Assembly: GCF_016907545.1 (NCBI RefSeq) | Contig: NZ_JAFBCD010000001.1 | Coordinates: 1,364,001-1,428,000 of the forward strand | DNA from: Paenarthrobacter ilicis | GTDB taxonomy: Bacteria; Actinomycetota; Actinomycetes; Actinomycetales; Micrococcaceae | Direction of reading: 5' to 3' | DNA: 64,000 nucleotides | Part shown: positions 8,739 to 18,285 of the stretch, one piece after another | Layout of the letters: every line of letters starts with the position of its first letter | Numbering within the stretch: position 1 is the first letter of the stretch | The notes under the pieces: generated by a model | Database searches by the model: none | What the model saw: the letters and a program-made list of their open reading frames with translations, nothing else | Told to the model about the DNA's origin: nothing | Made by a program: the position numbers and the translations under genes

Positions 8739-9770
8739 ATGAACACGACGACGGAACAGGCTCCGGCGCTCCCGGCAGCCCACCGCGTCACGGCGACGGC
8801 GCAACGGCGCGCTGCCGCCCGGGGCAAGAAGGGTAAGGCGAACAAACCCCCGCAGCAGAGTTTCCGTGCCCGGCTCCGGCGCGACAAGCAGATGCTCCTG
8901 ATGATGGTCCCGGGGCTGGCGTTCCTGTTGCTCTTTTTTTACATCCCCATCCTGGGCAACGTCATCGCTTTCCAGGACTACCAGCCGTATCTGGGGATCG
9001 GCGACAGCCTGTGGGTGGGCTGGCAGAACTTCGTGGAGCTCTTCGGCAATCCGGACTTCATCCACGCATTCTGGAACACCCTCTACCTCGCGGCCTGGCA
9101 ACTGGTGTTCCTGTTTCCGGTGCCGCTGGTCCTGGCGCTGATTGTGGACTCGTTGGTGAGCGCCCGGGTCCGCAGGATCTTCCAGAGCATCGCCTACCTG
9201 CCGCACTTCCTGTCATGGGTCCTGGTGATTGCCTTCTTCCAGCAGATGCTGGGCGGCGCCGGATTCGTGAACAACCTCCTGCGTGGCTGGGGGATGGATC
9301 CCATCCCGTTCATGACCAACCCGGAGTCTTTCCCGGTGATGGTGGTGGTCCAGATGATCTGGAAGGACGCCGGCTGGGCCATGATCATCTTCTTGGCCGC
9401 TTTGGCGAGCATCGACGCTTCCCTCTACGAGGCCGCGGCGGCAGATGGTGCCGGCCGCTGGCGCAGGATGTGGCACATCACCCTTCCGGGCCTTCGCCCC
9501 GTCATTGTCCTGCTCCTGATCCTGCGCATCGGGGACATTCTCTCGGTGGGATTCGAGCAGTTCATCCTGCAGCGCGATGCCGTCGGAGCCGGGGCGGCTG
9601 AAGTGCTGGACACCTTTACCTATTACACGGGCGTGGTGGGCGGCGGCTGGAGTTCGGGAGCTGCCGCAGGCTTGGCCAAGGGAGTGGTGAGCGCCCTGTT
9701 GATCTACGGAGCCAACAAACTTGCCCACCGCTTTGGCGAGGACGGCATCTTCGCGAAGCAGGTGCGCTGA
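8739..9770 (+). CDS. Carbohydrate ABC transporter permease, LplB type (CUT1)
   Basis: The 343-residue protein starts with a ~50-residue Ala/Lys/Arg-rich cytoplasmic stretch, followed by about six membrane helices. The EAA loop that docks the ATPase is clear (EAAAADGAGRWRRMWHITLP, from Glu231). LplB-type permeases pair with LplC and a lipoprotein to import oligosaccharides or related sugars. ATG 8739 follows GAGGAGA. It is the first gene of permease-permease-binding protein, behind the LacI-type operator at 8675. No ATP-binding subunit is encoded nearby, so a shared MsmK/MalK-like ATPase elsewhere is expected. Confidence 0.92.
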   Translation: MNTTTEQAPALPAAHRVTATAQRRAAARGKKGKANKPPQQSFRARLRRDKQMLLMMVPGLAFLLLFFYIPILGNVIAFQDYQPYLGIGDSLWVGWQNFVELFGNPDFIHAFWNTLYLAAWQLVFLFPVPLVLALIVDSLVSARVRRIFQSIAYLPHFLSWVLVIAFFQQMLGGAGFVNNLLRGWGMDPIPFMTNPESFPVMVVVQMIWKDAGWAMIIFLAALASIDASLYEAAAADGAGRWRRMWHITLPGLRPVIVLLLILRIGDILSVGFEQFILQRDAVGAGAAEVLDTFTYYTGVVGGGWSSGAAAGLAKGVVSALLIYGANKLAHRFGEDGIFAKQVR

Positions 9771-9811
9771 ATGCAACGCCAACCCACGCGGCCAACTCCA
9801 AGGAGAACCCC

Positions 9812-10735
9812 ATGGCAACACTTCTGACAGGCAGGAAACAGCGGGAGTTGACGTACAACCCCAAGCGTCCGGTGTGGAAGGAAAAACCGTCAGCGCTGTA
9901 TCAAACAGTCAAAGCAGTGGTTCTGATTGTTTTCAGCATCTCCATCCTGACGCCCATCCTGTTGGTGGTGTCGACCTCCCTGGCCGATACCGAACAACTG
10001 GTCAAAGCCGGCGGCTTCGTCCTCTGGCCGGAGAGGCCCACGCTGGAGGCCTACGCCACGATCTTCAAGGGACCCATGGTCCTGCAATCTCTGGGCGTCA
10101 GTGTGCTCATCACTGCGGTGGGTACCATTTTGGCGCTGTTCGTCACCATCACCATGGCCTATGCCACCAGCCGGACCGTGCTGTTCGGACGGCCGGTGAT
10201 CCTGGCGGTCCTGTTCACCCTGCTGTTCGCGCCGGGCCTGATCCCATCGTTCCTCATGATCCGCCAACTGGGATTGCTGGATTCACTCTGGTCCCTGATC
10301 CTTCCGGGCATTTTCGGGGCCTTCAACTTCGTGGTGATGCGGTCCTTCTTCATGAACATTCCGGGGGAGTTGATTGAGAGTGCAAGGATCGACGGCGCCA
10401 ACGACTGGCAGATTCTGTGGCGCATCGTCATGCCCTTGTCCAAGGCCGTGATCGCGGTGGTCGGGCTGTTCTACGCAGTGGGTTTCTGGAACTCGTTCTT
10501 CAACGCCCTCTTGTACATCAACGATCACAGTAAATGGCCCATCCAGCTGCTGCTCCGCAATTTCGTGGTGCAGGGAAGCGGCGCAGCGGACCAGTTGGGG
10601 ATCACCACCACACCCCCACCGCAATCGATTCAGATGGCTGTGGTGGTGGTGGCCTTGGTGCCGATCCTGATGGTTTACCCGTTCCTCCAAAAACACTTTG
10701 CCAAGGGCGTCATCACCGGCGCCGTCAAGGGTTGA
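9812..10735 (+). CDS. Carbohydrate ABC transporter permease, LplC/YtcP type (CUT1)
   Basis: The 307-residue protein has six predicted membrane helices and the EAA loop ESARIDGANDWQILWRIVMP (from Glu189). It is the second half of the heteromeric channel with the upstream permease. ATG 9812 follows AAGGAG with 6-nt spacing. The 41-bp gap to the first permease and 57 bp to the binding protein fit one operon. The ending FAKGVITGAVKG is the standard LplC terminus. Confidence 0.92.
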   Translation: MATLLTGRKQRELTYNPKRPVWKEKPSALYQTVKAVVLIVFSISILTPILLVVSTSLADTEQLVKAGGFVLWPERPTLEAYATIFKGPMVLQSLGVSVLITAVGTILALFVTITMAYATSRTVLFGRPVILAVLFTLLFAPGLIPSFLMIRQLGLLDSLWSLILPGIFGAFNFVVMRSFFMNIPGELIESARIDGANDWQILWRIVMPLSKAVIAVVGLFYAVGFWNSFFNALLYINDHSKWPIQLLLRNFVVQGSGAADQLGITTTPPPQSIQMAVVVVALVPILMVYPFLQKHFAKGVITGAVKG

Positions 10736-10792
10736 CCGCGTCGGCGGTTTCCCCTAACAAACATGAATCAAATAACCAGAAAGGGTTATGCC

Positions 10793-12451
10793 ATGACCAG
10801 CACCACCCCACAGGCTGGATTCAGCCGCCGCGGTTTCCTCGGCCTGGCCGGCCTGGCTGTCACCGCCGCAGGACTGTCCGCGTGCGGCGGGGGCGGCACC
10901 GGAAGCAGTGGAGGCGCTGCTGCCTCCGCGTCGGTGAAACTGCCCACGTACAAGGAATTCACGGGAGTCACCCCTGATTTGGCCGGCAACGCACAAGGCC
11001 TTCAAGCCGGCTATTTCAAACTGCCCACCCCGGTGCAGTCCGTCAAGGCGCCGCCGCTCAAGGGCAAGGTCACGGGCCTCACCGAAACCTTCGAAACCAT
11101 GAGCCCCGGCATGAGGGACAATCCGTTCTGGCAGCGGCTGAACTCCAAGCTCGGCGGAGACCTTGAACTGCAGATCGCCGAGGACATCGGGGATGGCTAT
11201 CCGGCCAAGTTCGCCACTGTGCTTGCCAGTAATGACCTTCCGGACCTGATGTGGGTTCCGCCCAACCAGGGCATTCCCAACATCGGCCCCATGCTGGAGG
11301 CCAAATTCCAGGACCTGACGCCGTACCTCTCCGGTGACGCCGTGCTGGAGTACCCCAACCTCGCCGCACTGAAGCCCGATTCCTGGAAGACCGCCGTCGT
11401 CAATGGCAAGATCTGGGGAGCCCCGATTCCCAGCACTCCCTTCGGGCAGGTGTACCTGGGCAACCATGACGCTTGGGCGAAAGTGGGTGGCTTCGAGGCC
11501 GGCAGCGCCGATGAATTCCTGGACAAGGCCAAGGAACTCACCCGTCCCGGCGAGCAGAAGTACGCTTTGGAGCCGGCATACGTCAACGCCCTCCACATGG
11601 TCACGGAGTGGTTTGGAGCCCCCAACAGCTGGGCGGTCAATAAGGACCGCACCCTGACCCACCTCTACGAAACCGACGAATACATGGCCGGCGTGGAGTT
11701 CACCGCGAAGATGTTTGCCGCCGGGGTGTTCTACCCGGATTCCAAGGCAACGGACATCCGGTCCCGCGTCGCCAACGGCAGCGTCGCCGCGCAGGTTGTG
11801 GTGGGTCCGCACGACCTCCGGAGCTACCGGGCCCTCAACAAGGACGCCGGCTTCGACATCCTGGTTCCGTTCAGCGCGGACGGCAAAGCCAAGCCGGTCT
11901 ACGACATGGGCTACGGCACCGTTGGCTTCACTCCGTTCAAGAAGGCCGATGAGGGCCGGATCCGTGAATTGTTGGCGCTGGTGAACTACCTGTCGGCGCC
12001 GTTCGGAACGGTCGAGTACATGCAGAAGAACTTCGGTGAGGCAGGCCAGGATTACACCCTGGACGGTGCCGGAAATCCGGTGCGCACCGATGCCGGAACC
12101 ACCAATGCGCCAGGATTGGTGTCGGCATTGAACATCATGTCCAGCCCGGAAAACGTCCTGTTCAACCCGGGGTTCGACGACGATACCCGCTACATCAGCC
12201 AGCAGGAATCGAAGCTCCTGGAGCTGGCGTGGCGCAATCCCACCAACGGCTCCTACTCGGACACCAACGCCAAAGTGGGAGCCAAGATCGGCAAGCAACT
12301 GCGGGACAAGGTGGTGGACATCATCACTGGCCGGGCCAAGATCGACGAACTCAAGGACGCCGTGAAGCGCTGGAAGAGTGAAGGCGGTGACAAGATGCGC
12401 GACGAGTACCAGGCCTCGTTGGACCCCAACGTGCCAGTCTTCCGGAGCTGA
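10793..12451 (+). CDS. Extracellular sugar-binding lipoprotein of the ABC transporter
   Basis: The 552-residue solute-binding protein has a twin Arg (residues 12-13, SRRGFLG), a hydrophobic h-region and lipobox LSAC with Cys31, followed by a Gly/Ser linker. It is therefore exported, possibly by Tat, and lipid-anchored. Its size fits the large LplA/YtcQ-type group of family 1 binding proteins that accompany LplB/LplC. I chose ATG 10793, 7 nt after AAAGGG; an in-frame ATG at 10763 would add ten residues without a good ribosome site. The bound sugar is unknown. Confidence 0.9.
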   Translation: MTSTTPQAGFSRRGFLGLAGLAVTAAGLSACGGGGTGSSGGAAASASVKLPTYKEFTGVTPDLAGNAQGLQAGYFKLPTPVQSVKAPPLKGKVTGLTETFETMSPGMRDNPFWQRLNSKLGGDLELQIAEDIGDGYPAKFATVLASNDLPDLMWVPPNQGIPNIGPMLEAKFQDLTPYLSGDAVLEYPNLAALKPDSWKTAVVNGKIWGAPIPSTPFGQVYLGNHDAWAKVGGFEAGSADEFLDKAKELTRPGEQKYALEPAYVNALHMVTEWFGAPNSWAVNKDRTLTHLYETDEYMAGVEFTAKMFAAGVFYPDSKATDIRSRVANGSVAAQVVVGPHDLRSYRALNKDAGFDILVPFSADGKAKPVYDMGYGTVGFTPFKKADEGRIRELLALVNYLSAPFGTVEYMQKNFGEAGQDYTLDGAGNPVRTDAGTTNAPGLVSALNIMSSPENVLFNPGFDDDTRYISQQESKLLELAWRNPTNGSYSDTNAKVGAKIGKQLRDKVVDIITGRAKIDELKDAVKRWKSEGGDKMRDEYQASLDPNVPVFRS

Positions 12452-12512
12452 CCGCTTTCAGGAGCTAGCCTCAAAGCAAAGGACCAACAGCACGTCACCA
12501 ACAAGGGGAACC

Positions 12513-13583
12513 ATGGCAAACGCGGGAAACACCGGAGTCCGACCCACCATTCGTATGGTGGCCGAATTGGCGGGCGTCTCTACGGCCACGGTTTCGTACG
12601 TCCTGTCGGGGAGGCGCGGCGACGGCGGTCCGGGCGTTTCGGATACGACGGCGGACAAGGTCAAGTCGGCAGCGGAGCAGCTGGGCTACCGCCCCAACCA
12701 GGCAGCAAGGGCCATCCGGACTGGACGAACCAATACGGTGATCCTGTCTCTGACCATGTTGTCCGATCCGTGGTCCTTGTCCGTGATCGAGGCCGTGCAG
12801 GCAGCAGCTGATCCGCTGGGAATCACACCGATGATCCTGGGCGACGCCGACTGGGTCAAAGTGCTCAGCACCCACAGCGCCGACGCCGTCTTTGTGGACG
12901 CGGTCCGTGCGGACCAGAGAGAGGCCTTGCGCAAGCTGGCTGACCACGGCACCACGCTGGTGGTGTTCGATGAAGGGCTGGAGGCCGAAGGGTTCGATGT
13001 GATCCGCTCCGTTGCGGCTCCCGGATGCCGGTTGGCCGTGGAGCATCTGCTTCAAAGCCACACGGAGATAGCGTGCATCACGCCGGCCACGGCCCGCGGC
13101 ACTGCCGGGGGAACCCGGTACAGGGCCTACGCGGATGCCTTGGCCGGGGCCGGCGTTGCGGAACGCCCGGACCATGTGGGACTTTTCGATGGCACCAGCG
13201 CCGGGGCCTACGCTGCCGCAACCCGTTTGCTCAGCATGCCGGATCGCCCAACGGCCCTCTATGCCACCACGGATTACGCTGCGGTCAGCGCCATCAACGC
13301 AGCACAGAGGCTCGGCCTGGGGGTGGGCACGGACGTGGACATCATTGGCGTCGGCAACACCGTTGAGGGTGAGCGCATGTCGCCTTCCCTGAGCACTGTG
13401 GGTCCCGTGAACTTCTTCCAGACGCTGGCCGGGCTGCTGGTGAAAAGGGCGACCGGGCCGCAGGACACCCAGCGCCCGGCTGTCCTCGACTTCCCCTGGG
13501 AACTGTTCGTCCGTGAATCCGCGCCGCACCGCGGGCCCGTCGCTGCAACAGCGCACCGCGGGCCCGCCCCCAAACATACATAG
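12513..13583 (+). CDS. LacI-family transcriptional regulator of the sugar locus
   Basis: This 356-residue protein has an N-terminal LacI helix-turn-helix and hinge (TIRMVAELAGVSTATVSYVL, residues 12-31) and a periplasmic-binding-protein-like sensor domain (about 70-335). ATG 12513 follows AAGGGG. It lies between the transporter and the oxidoreductase and probably binds the CG-centred palindrome at 8675-8688. Its tail carries a duplicated HRGP motif (PHRGPVAATAHRGPAP) from a 27-bp-spaced exact 14-bp DNA repeat near 13525 and 13552. Confidence 0.92.
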   Translation: MANAGNTGVRPTIRMVAELAGVSTATVSYVLSGRRGDGGPGVSDTTADKVKSAAEQLGYRPNQAARAIRTGRTNTVILSLTMLSDPWSLSVIEAVQAAADPLGITPMILGDADWVKVLSTHSADAVFVDAVRADQREALRKLADHGTTLVVFDEGLEAEGFDVIRSVAAPGCRLAVEHLLQSHTEIACITPATARGTAGGTRYRAYADALAGAGVAERPDHVGLFDGTSAGAYAAATRLLSMPDRPTALYATTDYAAVSAINAAQRLGLGVGTDVDIIGVGNTVEGERMSPSLSTVGPVNFFQTLAGLLVKRATGPQDTQRPAVLDFPWELFVRESAPHRGPVAATAHRGPAPKHT

Positions 13584-13609
13584 AACTTCAGCAAAGGAAT
13601 GAACACATC

Positions 13610-14794
13610 ATGGAAAAGGATTTGAGGGTCGGGATCGTGGGTTTCGGCCTGCGCTCAGGGCTATGGAAGCACGCGCACAAACCCGGTCACGGCTCCGAAG
13701 TCACCGTTGTTTGCGACCTCAGCGAGCGTGGCCGTGCCGACGCCGCGGAAAAAATTCCCACGGCCCGCGTCACCGCTGATCTGGACGAACTGCTCGCCAG
13801 TGGCTTGGACGCGGTCCTGGTCCTGACCCCGGACAACCAGCACGCCGCCGTCGCTGTCCGGACCCTCACAGCAGGCATCCCCACCTTCTGCGAGAAGCCA
13901 TTGGACATCACCGTTGAGGCTGCTGACCTGATCCTCACCACGGCCTACCAAACCGGCACGCGGTTGTATGTTGGCCACAACATGCGGCACATGCCGGTTG
14001 TAGTACAGATGCGCCAACTCATCGAAGACGGCAGGATCGGTGAAGTCAAAGCCGTGTGGTGCCGGCACTTTGTGGGCCATGGCGGTGACTACTACTTCAA
14101 GGACTGGCACGCCCAACGCGCCAACGTCACCTCGCTGCTGCTTCAAAAAGGCGCCCACGACATTGATGTGATCCACTGGCTTGCCGGTGGCTACACCAGG
14201 AGGGTGTCCGCCGTCGGAGACCTCGCTGTCTACGGAGGGGTGACCAACCGCGGCAACAATGCCGGCAAGCGCATGGGCGACTGGTTCTCGCTGGACAACT
14301 GGCCGCCTGCGGAGCAGACAGACCTGGCTGAGGTGATCGACGTCGAGGATATCTCCATGATGAACATGGTGCTGGACAACGGCGTGCTGGCGTCCTATCA
14401 GCAATGCCACTTCACTCCTGATTACTGGCGCAACTACACCGTGATCGGTACCAGGGGGCGGATCGAGAACATGGGGGATGGGCCTGGGGAGGCCATCCAT
14501 GTGTGGACGTCGCGCACGTCCGGCCGTGGGGAGCCGGACCAAGTAGTCACCATCCTGGACGGTGACGGCGGGCACGGCGGCGCTGACCCGCGGCTGATCG
14601 AGGAGTTCCTGCACTTTGCCGGACATGGAGGCCGCACCCGGACCAGCCCGGTCGCGGCCCGGCAGGCAGTTGCGGCGGGTGTCTTGGCGGCGGAATCGCT
14701 CCGGGGCAACGGGTCCGCGCGGGAAGTGCCTGAGCTTCCCGCCGCACTGGTGGAGTACTTCGACTCCGGACAGCCCGCCTTGGTCCGCGACTGA
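13610..14794 (+). CDS. Gfo/Idh/MocA-family NAD(P)-dependent oxidoreductase
   Basis: The 394-residue protein has an N-terminal Rossmann fold (VGIVGFGLRSG, residues 7-17), the family signature EKPLDI (Glu95-Lys96-Pro97) and a C-terminal beta-sheet substrate domain; GAHDIDVIHWLAGG supplies the usual His/Asp active-site residues. Such enzymes oxidise or reduce sugars, inositols or their derivatives. It sits 26 nt after the LacI gene, so it likely acts on the sugar imported by this locus. Transcription probably ends at the 16-bp stem at 14816-14857 inside the convergent lysR gene. Confidence 0.9.
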   Translation: MEKDLRVGIVGFGLRSGLWKHAHKPGHGSEVTVVCDLSERGRADAAEKIPTARVTADLDELLASGLDAVLVLTPDNQHAAVAVRTLTAGIPTFCEKPLDITVEAADLILTTAYQTGTRLYVGHNMRHMPVVVQMRQLIEDGRIGEVKAVWCRHFVGHGGDYYFKDWHAQRANVTSLLLQKGAHDIDVIHWLAGGYTRRVSAVGDLAVYGGVTNRGNNAGKRMGDWFSLDNWPPAEQTDLAEVIDVEDISMMNMVLDNGVLASYQQCHFTPDYWRNYTVIGTRGRIENMGDGPGEAIHVWTSRTSGRGEPDQVVTILDGDGGHGGADPRLIEEFLHFAGHGGRTRTSPVAARQAVAAGVLAAESLRGNGSAREVPELPAALVEYFDSGQPALVRD

Positions 14795-14795
14795 T

Positions 14796-15725
14796 TTAGT
14801 CGGGTGCCGAAAGCCCGGTCATGACGGTTTGAAGTGACTCGCAAACCGTCATGACCGATTTTCTTTTGAGGTTCTCCGGCCTGGCCAGGATGTCGATTTT
14901 GCGCACCGAATTCACTCCCGTCAGGGGCCGCAACACTACGCCCGAGTCCAGCACACGGCGGGCGGTAAACCGTGGGAGGAGCCCGATCGCCCCACCCGCG
15001 GAGACCAGCGCGGCCACCGTGGAGTAGTCATTGATGCGGTGCAGCACTTCTGCGGGGCGCCCGCTCACGGCCACGACGGAGGCGAGCACGTCCGCGGGGG
15101 AGTAGCCATCGCGGCTGGTCACCCATGGTTCATCCACGACGTCGGTGGGGTCCAGTTCGCGCCGCGCCGCGAGCGGGTGGGTGGCGGGCAGTGCGATGTC
15201 CAACGGCTCGTCAGCCAAGGGGATCACCGCCACTTTGTCTTCCGGCCACGGTGGACTGTTGTCCATCCTGTGCGCCAGCACCAGATCGTACCGGGCAACC
15301 AGGCCGGGAAAGTCCTCCTGGGCCACATCCTCATCGGACATCCGCAGCCTGGGCGACAAGCCGCCGTCGGACGCTCCTCCTGCTGCCAGGTGCGCCGCCA
15401 AGGGGGCGAACAACGCCTGGCCGGCGCTGTGGAAGGCGCTGACGCTGACGGGTGCGTCCGGGGCATCGTGGTACGCGCCGATGGCGGCCCGCGCATCAGC
15501 CATGGCATTGACGACGGCGGCTCCTGCCTCCGCGAGGACGCGTCCCGCATCCGTCAGCACCAGGGCGCGGCCCTCCTTGCGGGTGAGCGGCACATCCACG
15601 GACTTCTGGAGAAGGGTCAATTGCTGCGAAACGGCCGACGGCGTGACCATGAGGGTCTCGGCTACGGCCTTCACGCTGCCCAGGTCGCCGAGTTCCCGGA
15701 GCATCTGCAGCTGATGGATTTCCAT
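14796..15725 (-). CDS. LysR-family transcriptional regulator, divergent from tdh-kbl
   Basis: The 309-residue protein has an N-terminal winged helix (MEIHQLQMLRELGDLGSVKA; ETLMVTPSAVSQQLTLLQKS) and a LysR substrate-binding domain (about 90-295). It is divergent from tdh, so control of threonine catabolism is the natural hypothesis. ATG 15725 has TAGGAT exactly 6 nt upstream on the minus strand (15732-15737), indicating a leaderless mRNA; an upstream in-frame TTG at 15731 is less likely. The last residues (VMTVCESLQTVMTG) are encoded by a perfect inverted repeat that serves as terminator for the opposite strand. Confidence 0.92.
   Translation of the reverse strand: MEIHQLQMLRELGDLGSVKAVAETLMVTPSAVSQQLTLLQKSVDVPLTRKEGRALVLTDAGRVLAEAGAAVVNAMADARAAIGAYHDAPDAPVSVSAFHSAGQALFAPLAAHLAAGGASDGGLSPRLRMSDEDVAQEDFPGLVARYDLVLAHRMDNSPPWPEDKVAVIPLADEPLDIALPATHPLAARRELDPTDVVDEPWVTSRDGYSPADVLASVVAVSGRPAEVLHRINDYSTVAALVSAGGAIGLLPRFTARRVLDSGVVLRPLTGVNSVRKIDILARPENLKRKSVMTVCESLQTVMTGLSAPD
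14816..14867 (+). terminator. Strong terminator for the sugar locus, embedded in the lysR coding end
   Basis: A perfect 16-bp stem (14816-14831 with 14842-14857) closes a 10-nt loop and is followed by ATTTTCTTTT (14858-14867). It lies 22 nt after the oxidoreductase stop but wholly within the C-terminal codons of the opposite-strand lysR gene. Confidence 0.85.
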
Positions 15726-15832
15726 TAGCAAATCCTAAATCGTTGATTGAGAAGAATCTAGTTGTGCTAAAGCATTGACGCGGCTCTAATGGATGCAGCA
15801 GCAGCGAACCAGCCCACGCAGTGAGGAATCCC

Positions 15833-16879
15833 ATGAAGGCTCTCTACAAATCCGGACCCCACGAAGGGTTCGAACTGGTCGAACGTCCCGAGCCTGAAGC
15901 GGGGCCAAGTGACGTCAAAATCCGCGTGATGACCACGGGCATCTGTGGCACGGACCTGCATATCCAAAGCTGGGATGCGTGGGCGCAGGGCATGATCGAA
16001 ACGCCCCTCATTGCCGGCCACGAGTTCTACGGCGAGGTCGTGGAAATTGGCGAGGACGTCCGCGACGTCAAGGTGGGAGACCGCGTCTCCGGCGAAGGCC
16101 ACGTGGTCTGCGGAATCTGCCGCAACTGCCGTGCCGGTCGCCGCCAGATGTGCATCCACACGGTGTCCGTTGGCGTACAGCGCGATGGTGCGTTCGCCGA
16201 ATACGTCGTCATTCCGGAGACCAACGTCTGGGTCCACCACGATGAGTCCGTCACCCCTGAGCTCGGCGCCATCTTCGATCCCTTCGGCAATGCAGTCCAC
16301 ACTGCCCTGAGCTTCCCGCTGGTCGGCGAGGACGTGCTCATCACCGGTGCCGGGCCCATCGGCCTGATGGCCATCGCCGTCGCACGCCACGCCGGTGCCC
16401 GGAAAATCGCCATCACGGATGTCTCCGCACCGCGCCTGGAGCTCGCCCGGCAGATGGGCGTGGACCTCGCCGTGGACGTCTCCAAAATGCGCGTCCGTGA
16501 CGCACAGCAGGAACTGGGCATGCGCGAAGGATTCGATATCGGTCTGGAAATGTCGGGACACCCCACGGCCTTGCCTGAGATGATCAACAACATGAACCAC
16601 GGCGGCCGCATCGCCATGCTGGGCCTTCCCAGCCAGTCCATCGACATCGACTGGGGCAAGGTTGTCACCCACATGCTCACCCTGAAGGGTATTTACGGCC
16701 GCGAAATGTTCGAGACCTGGTACGCCATGAGTGCCATGCTCTCCTCCAACCCCGTTCTGCACCGCAGCATCTCCGCCGTCGTCACGGACAAACTGCCGGC
16801 AACCGACTGGGAGAAGGGCTTCGGGATCGCACGCAACGGCACCGGCGGCAAAGTAGTCCTCGACTGGACCGAACTCTAA
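15833..16879 (+). CDS. tdh: L-threonine 3-dehydrogenase
   Basis: This 348-residue zinc-dependent medium-chain dehydrogenase oxidises L-threonine with NAD+ to 2-amino-3-ketobutyrate. Residues equal those of E. coli Tdh in number and position: catalytic-zinc ligands Cys38, His63 and Glu64, and structural-zinc cysteines 93, 96, 99 and 107. The Rossmann stretch is [21 protein letters not shown] chose ATG 15833 after GTGAGG; an in-frame ATG-like start 12 nt upstream has no ribosome site. The next gene is kbl (37-bp gap), which completes the pathway. Confidence 0.97.
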   Translation: MKALYKSGPHEGFELVERPEPEAGPSDVKIRVMTTGICGTDLHIQSWDAWAQGMIETPLIAGHEFYGEVVEIGEDVRDVKVGDRVSGEGHVVCGICRNCRAGRRQMCIHTVSVGVQRDGAFAEYVVIPETNVWVHHDESVTPELGAIFDPFGNAVHTALSFPLVGEDVLITGAGPIGLMAIAVARHAGARKIAITDVSAPRLELARQMGVDLAVDVSKMRVRDAQQELGMREGFDIGLEMSGHPTALPEMINNMNHGGRIAMLGLPSQSIDIDWGKVVTHMLTLKGIYGREMFETWYAMSAMLSSNPVLHRSISAVVTDKLPATDWEKGFGIARNGTGGKVVLDWTEL

Positions 16880-16916
16880 ACGATCCCCCGACTTTCAGAC
16901 GTACTGAGGAGAACCC

Positions 16917-18110
16917 ATGTATTCAGCCATCAAAGACCAGTTGCAGGCCGAACTCGAGGAGATCCGCGGCGCCGGACTCTTCAAGACCGAACGCCACATC
17001 GATTCCCCACAGGCCAGCCACATTGCTGCCGGACAGCTGGGCCAGCCCGCCAACAAGGTCCTTAACTTCTGCGCCAACAACTACCTGGGCCTGGCCGACC
17101 ACCCGGAGATCATTGCCGCCGCCAAGTCGGCCATGGATGAGCGCGGCTTCGGCATGGCGTCCGTCCGCTTCATCTGCGGCACCCAGGACCTCCACCTGGA
17201 ACTCGAAACCCGCGTCTCCGCGTTCCTGGGCACCGAGGACACCATCCTGTTCTCCAGCTGCTTCGACGCCAACGGTGGCGTTTTCGAGTCCCTGTTCGGC
17301 CCCGAAGACGCCATCATCTCCGACTCCCTCAACCACGCCTCCATCATCGACGGCATCCGCCTGAGCAAGGCCAAGCGCTTCCGCTACGCCAACCAGGACA
17401 TGGCAGACCTTGAGGCCAAGCTGGTGGAGGCTGAGGGTTCCCGCCGGAAGATCATCGTCACGGACGGCGTCTTCTCCATGGACGGCTACCTTGCCCCGCT
17501 GGAGGCAATCTGCGACCTCGCCGACAAGCACGACGCCCTGGTCATGGTGGACGACTCCCACGCCGTCGGCTTCATGGGTGCCACCGGCGCCGGAACCCCT
17601 GAGCACGCCGGCGTTTCGGAGCGCGTGGACATCTACACCGGCACCTTCGGCAAGGCCCTCGGCGGCGCCTCGGGTGGATACGTTTCCGGTCGTGGCGAGA
17701 TCGTGGCCATGCTTCGCCAGAAGGCCCGCCCGTACCTGTTCTCCAACTCCCTGGCCCCGGCCATTGTTGCCGCCACCATCAAGGCGATCGAGCTGGTGCA
17801 GGAATCCGGCGAGCTCCGCACCCGCCTCTTCGAGAACGCGGCCCTGTTCCGCCGCCGCATGAACGAGGAAGGCTTCGAACTCCTCGACGGCGAACACGCC
17901 ATCATCCCCGTGATGTTCGGCGATGCCGTGGTAGCTGCGAAGGTGGCTGACCAGATGCTCAACCACGGCGTCTTCGTCACTGCCTTCAGCTTCCCGGTGG
18001 TGCCGAAGGGCGTGGCCCGCATCCGCGTGCAGCTTTCTGCCGCGCACAGCGCGGACGACGTCGAAGCGTGCGTTCAGGCGTTCGTCAAGAGTCGCGCCGC
18101 CATCGCCTGA
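16917..18110 (+). CDS. kbl: 2-amino-3-ketobutyrate CoA ligase (glycine C-acetyltransferase)
   Basis: The 397-residue PLP enzyme of the alpha-oxoamine synthase family cleaves 2-amino-3-ketobutyrate with CoA to glycine and acetyl-CoA. The PLP lysine is Lys246 in [15 protein letters not shown] (Lys244 in E. coli), and the PLP-ring contacts [10 protein letters not shown] precede it. ATG 16917 follows TGAGGAG. It forms an operon with tdh. Its stop codon lies inside the first unit of a 32-bp tandem repeat (18107-18138). Confidence 0.97.
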   Translation: MYSAIKDQLQAELEEIRGAGLFKTERHIDSPQASHIAAGQLGQPANKVLNFCANNYLGLADHPEIIAAAKSAMDERGFGMASVRFICGTQDLHLELETRVSAFLGTEDTILFSSCFDANGGVFESLFGPEDAIISDSLNHASIIDGIRLSKAKRFRYANQDMADLEAKLVEAEGSRRKIIVTDGVFSMDGYLAPLEAICDLADKHDALVMVDDSHAVGFMGATGAGTPEHAGVSERVDIYTGTFGKALGGASGGYVSGRGEIVAMLRQKARPYLFSNSLAPAIVAATIKAIELVQESGELRTRLFENAALFRRRMNEEGFELLDGEHAIIPVMFGDAVVAAKVADQMLNHGVFVTAFSFPVVPKGVARIRVQLSAAHSADDVEACVQAFVKSRAAIA

Positions 18111-18255
18111 CCGTCCCTCTCTCACATCCCGTCGTGTTCTGACCGTCCCTCTCTCACATCCCGTCGTGTTTGCCCCGTTCCTCTCTCACTTTCGTCAAGC
18201 AAGTGAGAGAGGGAGGGCCGTTTTGGGGGTGGGATGTGAGAGAGGGGCGGTTCGG
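18107..18255. repeat. Array of direct and inverted CTCTCTCAC repeats after kbl
   Basis: Two perfect 32-bp tandem units (18107-18138, 18139-18170) contain CCCTCTCTCACATCCCGTCG. A degenerate third copy begins near 18171. Two inverted copies (about 18202-18220 and 18231-18255, core GTGAGAGAGG) follow. The centre forms a perfect 11-bp stem with an 11-nt loop (18180-18212), and the outer copies can extend it. It may end the tdh-kbl transcript. Confidence 0.85.
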
Positions 18256-18285
18256 GGTTGGGCGGGCTTCTGACAGGATGGACCC

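Noticed and set aside
10754..12298. Large minus-strand frame opposite the sugar-binding lipoprotein
   Set aside because: No ribosome site, composition typical of an antisense shadow, and the plus strand encodes a clear lipoprotein.
18107..18255. Insertion sequence or MITE with target-site duplications
   Set aside because: Inverted copies exist, but I see no flanking target duplication or transposase-type ends. A repeat element is all that can be supported.
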